A DNA stretch of 35,000 nt from Chondrilla cf. caribensis (GCA_964020155.1 OZ026569.1:2697971-2732970), one strand, 5' to 3'; positions 13,295 to 25,504 are shown, numbered from the stretch's first letter. Program-made: numbers and translations. Notes: a model not told the origin generated them from the letters alone.

Positions 13295-16200
13295 TCAGCG
13301 ACGGTTCCACACACGCAGACATGAACAGATGCACTTCAAGGGTTTCACCAATATCACATTGACTACAGGCAAGGTCTTCACAAGGGGACGGAGGGTATAT
13401 CTGAACTCCGGGGGATAATCAAGGTCGTGTTCGTCCATGATTTGAATACACTCATTGAACATTGCACAACATTTGTTGATGTTGCCTAGAAATAGATATG
13501 ACAGACCAAGAACAATGTAATAGTTAAATTCTTGTCCCGGTACCTTATAGGCCTTCATCTGGTCTAGAAGAGGTTCGAGGTGCTCAATAGCCTCTCTTGG
13601 CTTGTAGTTGGCCAACAGGGCCCGTCCCAGAGTGAGAGACCTGTTGCAGTACGTTCTAGAGTGTCTCCCAATCTTCTCTGCTGCAATAGACTCACATTCA
13701 CGAGCCATTTCCAGACCTCTAAGAGTATCAGCAGAGGACCACGAGCTGAGTAAGAAGCGGCTGCAATAGCTGATGCTTGTAGCAAGTAGTCGTGGATCGT
13801 CGTGACCTCTCAAAATCTGGACTGCCCTTTCCAAACACACTCTAGCTTTGGGGCGATCCGCCATTGCAAGGAGATCACCATAGAAATATAGCGATACTGC
13901 CATGGCAATACTGTCTTTTCCATTGGCTTCAACGTACTTCCAATTCTCCTCGTAAGCCTTGATTCCCTTCTTGTAGACAGGCCTGGGCCGCAGATGGTGT
14001 AGAGCATGTGTTACAAGCTTGTAGTCGTCGGCTTGTTTGGCCATCTCAAGGGCCTTGAATCCAAGATCTATACTGGCCTGCTCTTCCCCAGATATTTCCA
14101 ACCTATCGGCCTTCAGAGAAAGGTATTGAACCTTTTGGGCGTTGCTTGAAGTAGGTATCTCGTTGGCCATCTCTATACACTCATCAAGGCATATATGCTG
14201 GTCACTTGACGATATCGAATACATATTTGAGTTGTACACAGCTCTGTACAGAACCTGTGGAATGTGATGCCATGGGTGTTTAGGGTTGGGACAAACCGGA
14301 CTGCTCTTCTCTTTCTTGTAGATCTTCATGGCAAATCTTCCGAGCGCATACATGTGTGGAACAAGGTACCCCAAGACCCAGTAATCTTTCTCGGATTCTT
14401 CACAGGAAAGAGTTGCAGACATCAGTGGGAAAAGGAAATTGAGAGGTGAGCCCCACTGTGTCTCCTGCAGCATGTCTGATCTCAGCACCTTGTGAGTGAA
14501 CTGATGAACATTGTAAAAAATGACTTTCCTTTCTCCTGAAGAGGAAGGGCGGGTACTGGAGATGAGAGGAAACTCTATCAAATTCCCGATTTCCAGCTCA
14601 ATTATAACATCCGAAGCGCGTTTATCATGGTCCACGATCTTTGCCTTCACAAATTGGACAATCAATTCTTTCGGAACACTTTTGTGATCGTAGAATGCAA
14701 TTGCAACGAAAGCTAGCTTTGCTACTTGCTTGCTTGCTAACTTCCCGAGAGCCAGACATAGAGAAGCAGCTACGGATGCCTGTTGATATTCCTTTTTACC
14801 TTTTTGAATGTGCAGTGCTTGTTCAAAACTTTCACTATACTCTTCCCATGTGTAGTCTGGGTCTTCCTCCATCTTCAGCTTCTTGTACATGGCTGCTGAG
14901 ATAAGTGCTAAGATATTATAACCAAGCTTCTCGACAATCTGCTCCAAAACTTTCCCTTTCCCTGCTGATCCGGACACTTCTGTCAGAAGCGTCTTCGCTG
15001 CCGGGAGCTTTAACTCTAAATCTTCTTGCCGAACAACTCTGAGAGGATTACCCTTGGTCTCTTTGAATTTATCGCGAAGTTGCATGGTGATAAGAACCTT
15101 CCCCGAACCCCAGGAATTCATACGCGGATTGGAACTGTGAGGGATGTAGCGAAATATCTCCTTCCCTTCTTCGCTGTCTGTCCAATTCATCAAGTTGTCA
15201 ACGATGACTAGCCAACCTGGGTACTTTGATATCTTGGAGCCCACGTCACGAACCAGTTCTTCCAACTTTGCCTGGAGACTGTCCATTCCCTTTATCGTGC
15301 TAATGTCAACCTCAAGCTGCTCTGCTAATTTCAAATATGACTGACACAAATCCTGAAGATTGCCGGCATGCAGTGTGCAAACGACAACAGGGGACCTTCT
15401 GGCTGCAAAGTAGACAAAGTACTTGTACCCCAACTGCCTTGCAATCTGGCTTTTTCCTAAACCCGGATCACCCTCTGTCACGACAGTCGTGATGAACGAC
15501 GACTGTTGGGAAATCTCACCCTCCAGCTCTTTAAAGTGCTCCTCAATTAGTCCAATGGCGTCTTTCCTCTCCATTGTGTACAAGCTCGGAGCTGGAATGA
15601 GCGTACACAGCTGGAAACGCTGCAAGGACAGACACAAAAGTGACAGTTACAACTGATACACAATATCAGGTGTACGTATGAAACATAGTCAATCCATGTA
15701 CTTGTACAGCAGTCAAAGTATCTGTCCTTAGGATGTGTTATTCCAGCTATAGATTATGCTGACCTGCCCTGTGTCCCAAATACTGGGCTACTACTACTAC
15801 TGGTACTATTGAGCGCCTTGCATGGTATGTATAGTAGTCCTCTGGACTAGTGGCATCCCCAGTCCAAATAAAAAAATTGAACTGGAACTTTAAATGCAAG
15901 GCCGGGTGAGAACATTCGACACACATACGTACCTCTGGCCGAGGATCCTCTGTCAAATTTGAAGAGTCCGAACTAATCCTGCAATCCTTTTCCGGTATCG
16001 AACCTCCTATATACTCGTTAAGACGATCGCGCAGTTGCTTAAGGGACCTCTTCTTCTTCAGGATATTCACAAATTCTCCGATAGTCAACGACTTGGAGCT
16101 CCAAAGATCTTCCAACATCCTAACGGTAGGGCTGCTTTTGTGGCTTATCGGGATCGAATCGATATACCGTATCCTTTCCACGTCGAATACGTCTGAAAAC

Positions 16201-16346
16201 AAGGCGGCTACGACCTTCCACTTCTCCTCTACCCCTCTGGCGTCAAGAATACGGCAAACATCTTGAAGGATACCAAAAGGTAAAGCGTTACAAGGTAGGC
16301 TTTCGGAAGGTTCAGGTAAATCATTCCATGTAATTACTTCATTCAT
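13295..16346 (-). CDS. Death-NB-ARC-TPR receptor (STAND/NLR-like), copy A
   Basis: Two exons, 16346-15933 and 15619-13295, joined in phase 0 (donor GAG then GTACGT; acceptor CCTTGCAG), give 912 aa. Residues ~18-113 resemble an IRAK/Pelle-type Death domain (LPFGILQDVCRILD, WKVVAALF, SPTVRMLEDLW, LTIGEFVNILK). The single large second exon encodes the NB-ARC ATPase: Walker A GDPGLGKS (188-195), Walker B WLVIVDNL with D279, sensor-like GSGKVLITMQLRDKF, and an MHD-position VHQFTHKVLR (509-518). The remainder is helical and TPR-like (~540-880), with a Cys-containing tail ending CICSCLRVWNRR. Family knowledge: such proteins are kept off by the sensor half, then exchange nucleotide, oligomerise and signal through Death domains. 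The GxP motif before MHD is degenerate (LGYNILAL). The ligand is unknown. Isoleucine-proline extra residues in the Death region distinguish A from B and C. Confidence 0.9.
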
Positions 16347-16640
16347 CTTCTTGTATAGCTGTTTGTATATTTAGTATACCGTATGAAAACGGAAGAGTAT
16401 ACGGATATATTGCCACTGTTGGCGGTTTTTTTTGTTTATACTGTATATATATAAGGCGGGATTTGAGCACGTGTTTTTGGGCGGAAAAATTTGAATCATC
16501 ATTTAAAATCTGCATGCATCAACATTGTACATTTAAAATTAATAAGCACATGTGCACGTTACAGTTCCTTACAATGTGAGGACTGTATAATATTTACACT
16601 TAATGGCAATGCTGGTGAACATATTATCAAAATTAATAAA
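16347..16640 (-). promoter_or_regulatory. 5' flank/promoter region of copy A
   Basis: Shared with copies B and C. It carries a TATATATATA tract around 16444-16453, present only in A, a CACGTG E-box at 16468-16473 and the GC motif GGGCGGAAAAA (E2F-site-like) at 16480-16490. Similarity to B's flank ends near 16630, where the 3' flank of copy B begins, marking the duplication junction. Function is inferred from position only. Confidence 0.4.
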
Positions 16641-16813
16641 GACTAATGAGGGCCATTATACTACACATACAGTATTAAATGTAAGAAAAATTGAAAAAAT
16701 ATGTTAGAGCATAGATATAGCACTAGCAGGTGTTTATACAGAGGGGCAAATGCAGTTGAGTCAAAAGGATGGTTTCAAGCAGCGAGCTAGGGTCTTCCCA
16801 GACCGATATTGGC

Positions 16814-19800
16814 TCAGCGACGGTTCCACACACGCAGACATGAACAGATGCACTTCAGGGGTTTGACCAGTATCACATTGACTACAGGCAAGGTCTTCAC
16901 AAGGGGACGGAGGGTATATCTGAACTCCGGGGGATAATCAAGGTCGTGTTCGTCCATGATTCGAATACACTCGTTGAACATTGCACAACACCTGTTGATG
17001 TTGCCTAGAAATAGATAGGACAGACCAAGAACAATGTAATAGTTGAATTCTTGTCCGGGTACCTTATAGGCCTTCATCTCATCTAGAAGAGGTTCGAGGT
17101 GCTCAATAGCCTCTCTTGGCTTATAGTTGGTCAACAGGGCCCGTCCCAGAGTGAGAGACCTGTTGCAGTACGTTCTAGAGTGTCTCCCAATCTTCTCTGC
17201 TGCAATAGACTCACATTCACGAGCCATTTCCAGACCTCTAAGAGTATCAGCAGAGGACCAAGAGCTGAGTAGGAAACGGCCGCAGTAGTCGATGCTTGTA
17301 GCAAGTAGTCGTGGATCGTCGTGACCTCTTAAAATCTGGACTGCCCTTTCCAAACACACTCTAGCTTTGGGACGATTCACCATCGCAAGGAGATCACCAT
17401 AGAAATATAGCGATACTGCCATGGCAATACTGTCTTTTCCATTGGCTTCAACATACTTCCAATTCTCCTCGTAAGCCTTGATTCCCCTCTTGTAGACAGC
17501 CCTGGACCGCAGATGGTGTAGAGCATGTGTTACAAGCTTGTAGTCATCAGCTTGCTTGGCCATCTCGAGGGCCTTGAATCCAAGATCTATGCCAGCTTGC
17601 TCTTCCCCAGATATTTCCAACCTATCGGCCTTCAGAGAAAGGTATTGAACCTTTTGGGCGTTGCTTGAAGTAGGTATCTCGTTGGCCATCTCTATACACT
17701 CATCAAGGCATATATGCTGGTCACCTGTTGATATCGAATACATATTTGAGTTGTACACAGCTCTGTACAGAACCTGTGGAATGTGATGCCATGGGTGTTT
17801 AGAGTCGGGACAAACCGGACTGCTCTTCTCTTCCTCGTAGATCTTCATGGCAAATCTGCCGAGCGCATACATGTGTGGAACAAGGTACCCCAAGACCCAG
17901 TAATCTTTTTCGGATTCTTCACAGGAAAGAGTTGCAGACATCAGTGGGAAAAGGAAATTGAGAGGTGAACCCCACTGTGTCTCCTGCAGCATGTCTGATC
18001 TCAGCACCTTGTGAGTGAACTGATGAACATTGTAAAAAATGACTTTCCTTTCTCCTGAAGAGGAAGGGCGGGTACTGGAGATGAGAGGAAACTCTATCAA
18101 ATTCCCGATCTCGAGCTCAATTATAACATCCGAAGCACATTTATCATGGTCCACGATCTTTGCCTTCACAAATTGGACAATCAATTCTTTCGGAACACTT
18201 TTGTGATCGTAGAATGCAATTGCAACGAAAGCTAGCTTTGCTACTTGCTTGCTTGCTAACTTCCCGAGAGCCAGACATAGAGAAGCAGCTACGGACACCT
18301 GCTGATACTCCTTCTTATCTCTTTGAATGCGCAGTGCTTGTTCAAAACTTTTTTTGCTGTAGTCTTCCCATGTGTAGTCTGGGTCTTCCTCCGTCTTCAG
18401 CTTCTTGTACATGGCTGCTGAGATAAGTGCTAAGATATTATAACCAAGCTTCTTGATGATCCGCTCCAAAATTTTCCCTTTCCCTGCTGATCCGGACACT
18501 TCTGTCAGAAGCGTCTTCGCTGCCGGGAGCTTTAACTCTAAATCTTCTTGCCGAACAACTCTGAGAGGATTACCCCTGGTCTCTTTGAATTTATCGCGAA
18601 GTTGCATGGTGATAAGAACCTTCCCCGAACCCCAGGAATTCATACGCGGATTGGAACTGTGAGGGATGTAGTGAAATATCTCCTTTCCTTCTTCACTGTC
18701 TGTCCAATTCATCAAGTTGTCAACGATGACTAGCCAACCTGGGTACTTTGATATCTTGGAGCCCACGTCACGAACCAGTTCTTCCAACTTTGCCTGGAGA
18801 CTGTCCATTCCCTTTATCGTGCTAATGTCAACCTCAAGCTGCTCTGCTAATTTCGAATATGACTGACACAAATCCTGAAGATTGCCGGCATGCAGTGTGC
18901 AAACGACAACAGGGGACCTTCTGGCTGCAAAGTAGACAAAGTACTTGTATCCCAACTGCCTTGCAATCTGGCTTTTTCCTAAACCCGGATCACCCTCTGT
19001 CACGACAGTCGTGATGAACGACGACTGTTGGGAAATCTCACCCTCCAGCTCTTTAAAGTTCTCCTCAATTAGTCCAATGGCGTCTTTCCTCTCCATTGTG
19101 TACAAGCTTGGAGCTGGAATGAGCGTACACAGCTGGAAACGCTGCAAGGACAGACACAAAAGTGACAGTTACAACTGATACATAATATCAGGTGCACGTA
19201 TGAAACATAGTCAATCCATGTACTTGTACAGCAGTCAAAGTATCTGTCCTTAGGATGCGTTATTCCAGCTATACATTATGCTGACCTGCCCTGTGTCCCA
19301 AATACCGGGCTACTACTACTACTGGTACTATTGAGCGCCTTGGTATGTGGTGTTGGAGTATCTATGGTATAGTCCTCTGGATTAGTGGCATCCCCAGTCC
19401 AAATAAAAAAAATGAACTGGAACTTCAAATGCAAGGCCGGGTGAATACATTCGACACACATACGTACCTCTGGCCGAGGATCCTCTGTCAAATTTGAAGA
19501 GCCCGAACTCCTCCTGCAATCCTTTTCCGGTATCGAACCTTTTATATACTTGCTAAGACGATCGCGCAGTTGCTTGAGTGAACTCTTCTTCTTCAGAATA
19601 TTCACAAATTCTCCGATAGTCAACGACTTGGAGCTCCAAAGATCTTCCAACATCCTAACGGTAGGGCTGCTTTTGTGGCTTATCGAATCGATATACCGTA
19701 TCCTTTCCACGTCGAATACGTCTGAAAACAAGGCGGCTACGACCTTCCACTTCTCCTCTACCCCTCTGGCGTCAAGAGTACGGCAAACATCTTGAAGGAT

Positions 19801-19875
19801 ACCAAAAGGTAAAGCGTTACAAGGTAGGCTTCCGGAAGGTTCGGGTAAATCATTCCATGTAATTACTTCATTCAT
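16814..19875 (-). CDS. Death-NB-ARC-TPR receptor (STAND/NLR-like), copy B
   Basis: Two exons, 19875-19468 and 19141-16814, phase 0, give 911 aa. Domain order is the same as copy A: Death domain, NB-ARC with GDPGLGKS and WLVIVDNL, LGYNILAL in place of GxPLA, VHQFTHKVLR, then TPR-like helices and the same C-terminal tail. It is almost identical to A over the Death and nucleotide-binding parts. It differs by short insertions or deletions (EDYSKKSFEQ here, EEYSESFEQ in A) and by substitutions in the TPR-like half, for example LRSRAVYKRG, LLAMVNRPKA and SIDYCGRFLL. The reading frame is fully open, with no disabling mutation seen. Only about 470 bases separate its stop from the ATG of copy A. Confidence 0.9.
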
Positions 19876-20160
19876 CTTCTTGTATAGCTGTTTGTATATT
19901 CAGTATACCGTATGAAAACGGAAGAGTATACGGATATATTGCCACTGTTGGCGGGCTTTATTGTTTATACAAGTCGGGATTTGAGCACGTGTTTTTGGGC
20001 GGAAAAATTTGAATCGACTTCTAAATCTGCATGCACCAACATTGTACATTCAAAATTAATAAGCACATGTGCACGTTACAGTTCCTTACAACGTGAGGAC
20101 TGTATAATATTTAGTTCACACTTAATGATAATGCTGGTGAGCATTAGTATGTACTTATAC
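19876..20160 (-). promoter_or_regulatory. 5' flank/promoter region of copy B
   Basis: Closely similar to the flank of A but lacking its TATATATATA tract. The CACGTG E-box is kept at 19986-19991, followed by the same GGGCGGAAAAA motif. Function is inferred from conservation and position. Confidence 0.35.
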
Positions 20161-20271
20161 TATTAGTCTAAGATAATCGAAAACCTGGATTTGAGCATGT
20201 ATTAAAATGGACGGATATATGGCATTATAAAAGCATAATACAATGTACAATAAGCATTCTACGAATGTATA

Positions 20272-20389
20272 CAGTGAATTCTCGTTATTCCACCACAATT
20301 TGTTTTTGATTCAAAAATATGGTGGATTTTGGCAGATTAGAAGATTTGGCAGATCAATAAAGTGGTGACAGATAAACAAGAATTCACTG
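20272..20389. mobile_element. 118-bp pogo/Tigger-like MITE with TA target duplication
   Basis: Begins CAGTGAATTCTCGTTATTCC and ends GATAAACAAGAATTCACTG, flanked on both sides by TA. The ends are inverted repeats of about 16 bases. No coding capacity. It lies upstream of copy B. A truncated copy lies at the equivalent place upstream of copy C, so insertion preceded that duplication. Confidence 0.75.
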
Positions 20390-20510
20390 TATATGATAAT
20401 ATAATATTATACATATAGGTATGTACGTATGCAAAAACATGTTACATTATATTAATTAATTCTAGTGAAATAATTATATATGTCACCATTCATTTTCAAA
20501 TTGTTGGAAG

Positions 20511-21080
20511 TTGTTGAAGTTGAGCTGCAGCAGAGGAGGCTATGTTATAATGAGACATAACAAAATCAGAGATCGAGCAGCTTCATTCCTCCGTGAAGTA
20601 GCAAACTGTGTCGAAGTGGAGCCAAACCTGCAGCCAATTACTGGGGAAGTATTTGATAGGAGATCAGCAAATGTCGAGGAGAATAGCAGACTGGACGTAA
20701 AGTGTAATGGATTTTGGAATGCCATGCAAGACACATTTTTCGATGTTAGTGTGTTTAACCCATATTAGCGTCAAGTAATCGTAACACCACAATCCCAGCA
20801 CTATTCAAGGCCAATGAACGTGCAAAACGAAGATCATATGAGCAGAGGGTTATAGAAGTATATAGAACATGGCTCCTTTACCTCTCTAGTCTTTGCTGCC
20901 ACTGGAGGGATGGGCCCAGCTGCTACAACTTTCTACAAGAAACTGGCCAGCATAATTGCCAAAAGCATAATCAAAATTATGCAAGGACTATAAATTGGAT
21001 GAGATGCCGATTGAGATTTAGCCTTTTGAGATCATTGATACTAGCAATCCGTGGCTCAAGGTCAACATCAGCAGGAAATA
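20511..21080 (+). pseudogene. Broken retroelement-type protein relic (FFDVxVFNP / GGMGPAAT family)
   Basis: The first part reads RHNKIRDRAASFLREVANC, EVEPNLQPITGE, ARLD-like SRLDVKC and DTFFDVSVFNP, then stops. Shifted frames further on give EHGSFTSLVFAATGGMGPAA, TTFYKKLASIIA and RFSLLRSLILAIRGSRS. These blocks match, in order, the C-terminal part of a large family of repeated proteins in invertebrate genomes, probably a nuclease or processing domain carried by retroelements. The family assignment is from recall of its motifs. Stops and frameshifts between the blocks show it is dead. It sits between duplicated receptor copies B and C. Confidence 0.75.
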
Positions 21081-21940
21081 ACGCCATTGATTTGGGCTCT
21101 ATTCCTGTGATGATGGCAGAGGGTAATGTGCCCTTTGCTGTAAATTAGATGACCATTTGGATATAATAGTGATTGTCATTAATTGCATGTTTTGCTTGAT
21201 ACCACCCATGCATCCCAACATGTATTTATTGTATAAGGACCTCACAAAACTGCACATTTTTATTTAATATCATGCTGCATGTTACTTCATTTATTACTAT
21301 CATTATTACTACTAGTATTATTACATTATTTGCTTTGTTGTTCTATTTAATTTGTTGGAACATTTTAAAATTAATTATATTACATTATGTGCAATTATTA
21401 TGTATATTCTTCACTTTAGTATATAACCATAATAAGTATAAAGGCCTGTATCATGTACTACTGTTAATAGCTTAATAATTATAATGTCCACAGACCACGT
21501 AAACTTATTCAATGCATGCATGTGCACGACTACAACTATCACCCATGGACACCCAATGCAATTAATTACTAATTTCATACATTGTTATTAATATATAAAT
21601 TTATCGATACAGAAGCATTTTATGTGAATGCACATTGATCATAAATCCATATTATTTTCACACTAATGAATATAATTCCAAAAACTGTATTTCAATGCTA
21701 ATTGACAGAAAACAAAAAGGACACAAAGTAAAACTTAACAAGTCACGGTATTATCAGATAAAGACTAATGAGGGCCATTATACAACACATACAGTATTAA
21801 ATGTAAGAAAAATTGAAAAAATATATTAGAGCATAGATATAGCACTAGCAGGTGTTTATACAGAGGTGCAAAATTAATGCAGTTGAGTCCAAAGGACTGT
21901 TTCATGCAAGGAGCTAGGGTCTTCCCAGACTGATATTGGC
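21081..21940. other. AT-rich 3' flank of NLR copy C, partly duplicated elsewhere
   Basis: 21350-21560 matches 25505-25712 (shared CCATAATAAGTA, TGTCCACAGACCA, GTAAAC, TATTCAATGCATGCATGTGC and CTATCACCCATG). 21560-21940 matches the 3' flank of copy A. No gene is seen. Confidence 0.6.
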
Positions 21941-24900
21941 TCAGCGACGGTTCCACACACGCAGACATGAACAGATGCACTTCAAGGGTTTCACCAATAT
22001 CACATTGACTACAGGCAAGGTCTTCACAAGGGGACGGAGGGTATATCTGAACTCCGGGGGATAATCAAGGTCGTGTTCGTCCATGATTCGAATACACTCG
22101 TTGAACATTGCACAACACCTGTTGATGTTGCCTAGAAATAGATATGACAGACCAAGAACAATGTAATAGTTGAATTCTTGTCCGGGTACCTTATAGGCCT
22201 TCATCTGGTCTAGATTAGGCTCCAGGTGCTCAATAGCCTCTCTTGGCTTATAGTTGGCCAACAGGGCCCGTCCCAGAGTGAGAGACCTGTTGCAGTACGT
22301 TCTAGAGTGTCTCCCAATCTTCTCTGCTGCAATAGACTCACATTCACGAGCCATTTCCAGACCTCTAAGAGTATCAGCAGAGGACCAAGAGCTGAGTAGG
22401 AAACGGCTGTAATAGCTGATGCTTGTAGCAAGTAGTCGTGGATCATCGTGACCTCTCAAAATTTGGACTGCCCTTTCCAAACACACTCTAGCTTTGGGGC
22501 GATCCACCATTTTAAGGAGATCGCCATAGAAATATAGCGATACTGCCATGGCAATACTGTCTTTTCCATTGGCTTCAACGTACTTCCAATTGTCCTCGTA
22601 AGCCTTGACTCCCCTCTTGTAGACAGGCCTGGGCCGCAGATGATGTAGAGCATGTGTTACAAGCTTGTAGTCATCAGCTTGTTTGGCCATCGTGAGAACC
22701 TTGAATCCAAGATCTATACTGGCCTGCTCTTCCCCGGATACTTCCAACCTACCGGCCTTCAGAGAAAGGTATTGAACCTTTTGGGCGTTGCTTGAAGTAG
22801 GTATCTTGTTGGCCATCTCTATACATTCATCAATGTATTTAAGCTGGTCACTTGTTGATATCGAATACATATTTGAGTTGTACACAGCTCTGTACAGAAC
22901 CTGTGGAATGTGATGCCATGGGTGTTTAGAGTCGGGACAAACCGGACTGCTCTTCTCTTCCTCGTAGATCTTCATGGCAAATCTGCCGAGCGCATACATG
23001 TGTGGAACAAGGTACCCCAAGACCCAGTAATCTTTCTCGGATTCTTCACAGGAAAGAGTTGCAGACATCAGTGGGAAGAGGAAATTGAGAGGTGAGCCCC
23101 ACTGTGTCTCCTGCAGCATGTCTGATCTCAGCACCTTGTGAGTGAACTGATGAACATTGTAAAAAATGACTTTCCTTTCTCCTGAAGAGGAAGGGCGGGT
23201 ACTGGAGATGAGAGGAAACTCTATCAAATTCCCGATTTCCAGCTCAATTATAACATCCGAAGAACGTTTATCATGGTCCACGATCTTTGCCTTCACGAAT
23301 TGGACAATCAATTCTTTCGGAACACTTTTGTGATCGTAGAATGCAATTGCAACGAAAGCTAGCTTTGCTACTTGCTTGCTTGCTAACTTCCCGAGAGCCA
23401 GACATAGAGAAGCAGCTACGGATGCCTGTTGATATTCCTTTTTACCTTTTTGAATGCGCAGTGCTTGTTCAAAACTTTCACTATACTCTTCCCATGTGTA
23501 GTCTGGGTCTTCCTCCGTCTTCAGCTTCTTGTACATGGCTGCTGAGATAAGTGCTAAGATATTATAACCAAGCTTCTTGATGATCCGCTCCAAAATTTTC
23601 TCTTTCCCTGGTGATCCGGACACGTCTGTCAGAAGTGTCTTCGCTGCCGGGAGCTTTAACTCTAAATCTTCTTGCCGAACAACTCTGAGAGGATTACCCC
23701 TGGTCTCTTTGAATTTATCGCGAAGTTGCATGGTGATAAGAACCTTCCCCGAACCCCAGGAATGCATACGCGGATTGGAACTGTGAGGGATGTAACGAAA
23801 TATCTCCTTCCCTTCTTCGCTGTCTGTCCAATTCATCAAGTTGTCAACGATGACTAGCCAACCTGGGTACTTTGATATCTTGGAGCCCACGTCACGAACC
23901 AGTTCTTCCAGCTTTGCCTTGAGACTGTCCATTCCCTTTATCGTGCTAATGTCAACCTCAAGCTGCTCTGCTAGTTTCAAATATGACTGACACAAATCCT
24001 GAAGATTGCCGGCATGAAGTGTGCAAACGACAACAGGGGACCTTCTGGCTGCAAAGTAGACAAAGTACTTGTACCCCAACTGCCTTGCAATCTGGCTTTT
24101 TCCTAAACCCGGATCACCCTCTGTCACGACAGTCATGATGAACGATGACTGTTGGGAAATCTCACCCTCCAGCTCTTTAAAGTGCTCCTCAATTAGTCCA
24201 ATGGTGTCCGTTCTCTCCATTGTGTACAAGCTCGGAGCTGGAATGAGCGTACACAGTTGGAAACGCTGCAAGGACAGACACAAAAGTGACAGTTACAACT
24301 AATACACAATATCAGGTGCACGTATGAAACATAGTCAATCCATGTACTTGTACAGCAGTCAAAGTATCTGTCCTTAGGATGCGTTATTCCAGCTATACAT
24401 TATGCTGACCTGCCCTGTGTCCCAAATACTGGGCTACTACTACTACTAGTACTATTGAGCGCCTTGCATGGACCATTGGTATGTATAGTAGTCCTCTGGA
24501 CATCTGGCATCCCCAGTCTAAATAAAAAAATTGAACTGGAGCTTCAAATGCAAGGCCGGGTGAGAACATTCGACACACATACGTACCTCTGGCCGAGGAT
24601 CCTCTGTCAAATTTGAAGAGCCCGAACTCCTCCTGCAATCCTTCTCCGGTATCGAACCTTTCATATACTTGCTAAGACGATCGCGCAGTTGCTTGAGGGA
24701 ACTCTCCTTTTTCAGGATATTCACAAATTCTCCGATAGTTAACGACTTGCAGCTCCAAAGATCTTCCAACATCCTAACGGTAGGGCTGCTTTTGTGGCTT
24801 ATTGAATCGATATTCCGTATCCTTTCCACGTCGAATACGTCTGAAAACAAGGCGGCTACGACCTTCCAATTCTCTCTGGCGTCAAGAGTACGGCAAACAT

Positions 24901-24985
24901 CTTGAAGGATACCAAAAGGTAGGGCGTTACAAGGTAGACTTCTGGAGGGTTTGGGTAAATCATTCCATGTAATTACTTCATTCAT
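21941..24985 (-). CDS. Death-NB-ARC-TPR receptor (STAND/NLR-like), copy C
   Basis: Two exons, 24985-24587 and 24265-21941, phase 0, give 907 aa. The Death domain is shorter than in A by a few residues (TLDARENWKVV). NB-ARC retains GDPGLGKS and WLVIVDNL, with LGYNILAL and VHQFTHKVLR as in A and B. TPR-like differences include TSDQLKYIDECIEMANKI, FKVLTMAKQ, KRGVKAYEDNW, DLLKMVDRPKA, SISYYSRFLL and HLEPNLDQ. The reading frame is intact. In the short linker by the NB-ARC helical part it resembles A, while elsewhere it resembles B, a mosaic consistent with gene conversion among copies (inference). It lies in the same direction as A, B and D. Confidence 0.9.
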
Positions 24986-25240
24986 CTTCTTGACATAGCT
25001 GTTTGTATATTCAGTATACTGTATGAAACGGAAGAGTATACGGATATATTGCCACTATTGGCGGGCTTTATAGTTTATACAAGACGGGATTTGAGCATGT
25101 GTTTTTGGGCGGAAAATCAGTTTAAATCATCATTTAAAATCTGCATGCATCAATACTATTATTGTACACACAATGTGAGGACTGTATAATATTTAAGTCA
25201 CACTTAATGACAATGCTGGTAAACATAAGCGAGTACTTAT
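24986..25240 (-). promoter_or_regulatory. 5' flank/promoter region of copy C
   Basis: Homologous to the flanks of A and B. The E-box palindrome is changed to CATGTG (25096-25101), and the GGGCGGAAAA motif is followed by different bases. It lacks the TATATATATA tract of A. Confidence 0.35.
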
Positions 25241-25355
25241 ACTGTTAGATAATCAAAAACCTGGATTTGAGCATGTATTAAAATGGCCGGATATATGGCA
25301 TTATAAAAGCAAAATACAATGCACAATAAGCATTCTATGAATATTATAATATATA

Positions 25356-25416
25356 CAGTGAATTCTCATTAATCCACCACAATTTGTTTTTGATTCAAGA
25401 GTATTATGGTGGATTT
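25356..25416. mobile_element. Truncated copy of the pogo/Tigger-like MITE
   Basis: Starts CAGTGAATTCTCATTAATCC and continues through CACCACAATTTGTTTTTGAT, as at 20272, but loses the right half after the TATGGTGGATTT segment. The left flank (CAATAAGCATTCTA) is the same as in the intact copy. Confidence 0.65.
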
Positions 25417-25504
25417 GATGTTCATTAGTATTTGTATAATATTATATACATACATCATATTAATTATATAGTAAAATAATTATGTATATATAACCATTTA
25501 ATTT

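Noticed and set aside
13146..13334. Small frames overlapping the 3' ends of copies A and C (MHLFMSACVEPSLSQYQSG)
   Set aside because: A shifted frame of the receptor C-terminus and flank; its conservation follows from the duplicated coding sequence.
14264..14449. Plus-strand open frames of 60-90 residues repeated inside receptor copies A-D
   Set aside because: They are antisense shadows, present at the same relative place in each copy because the coding strand is conserved.
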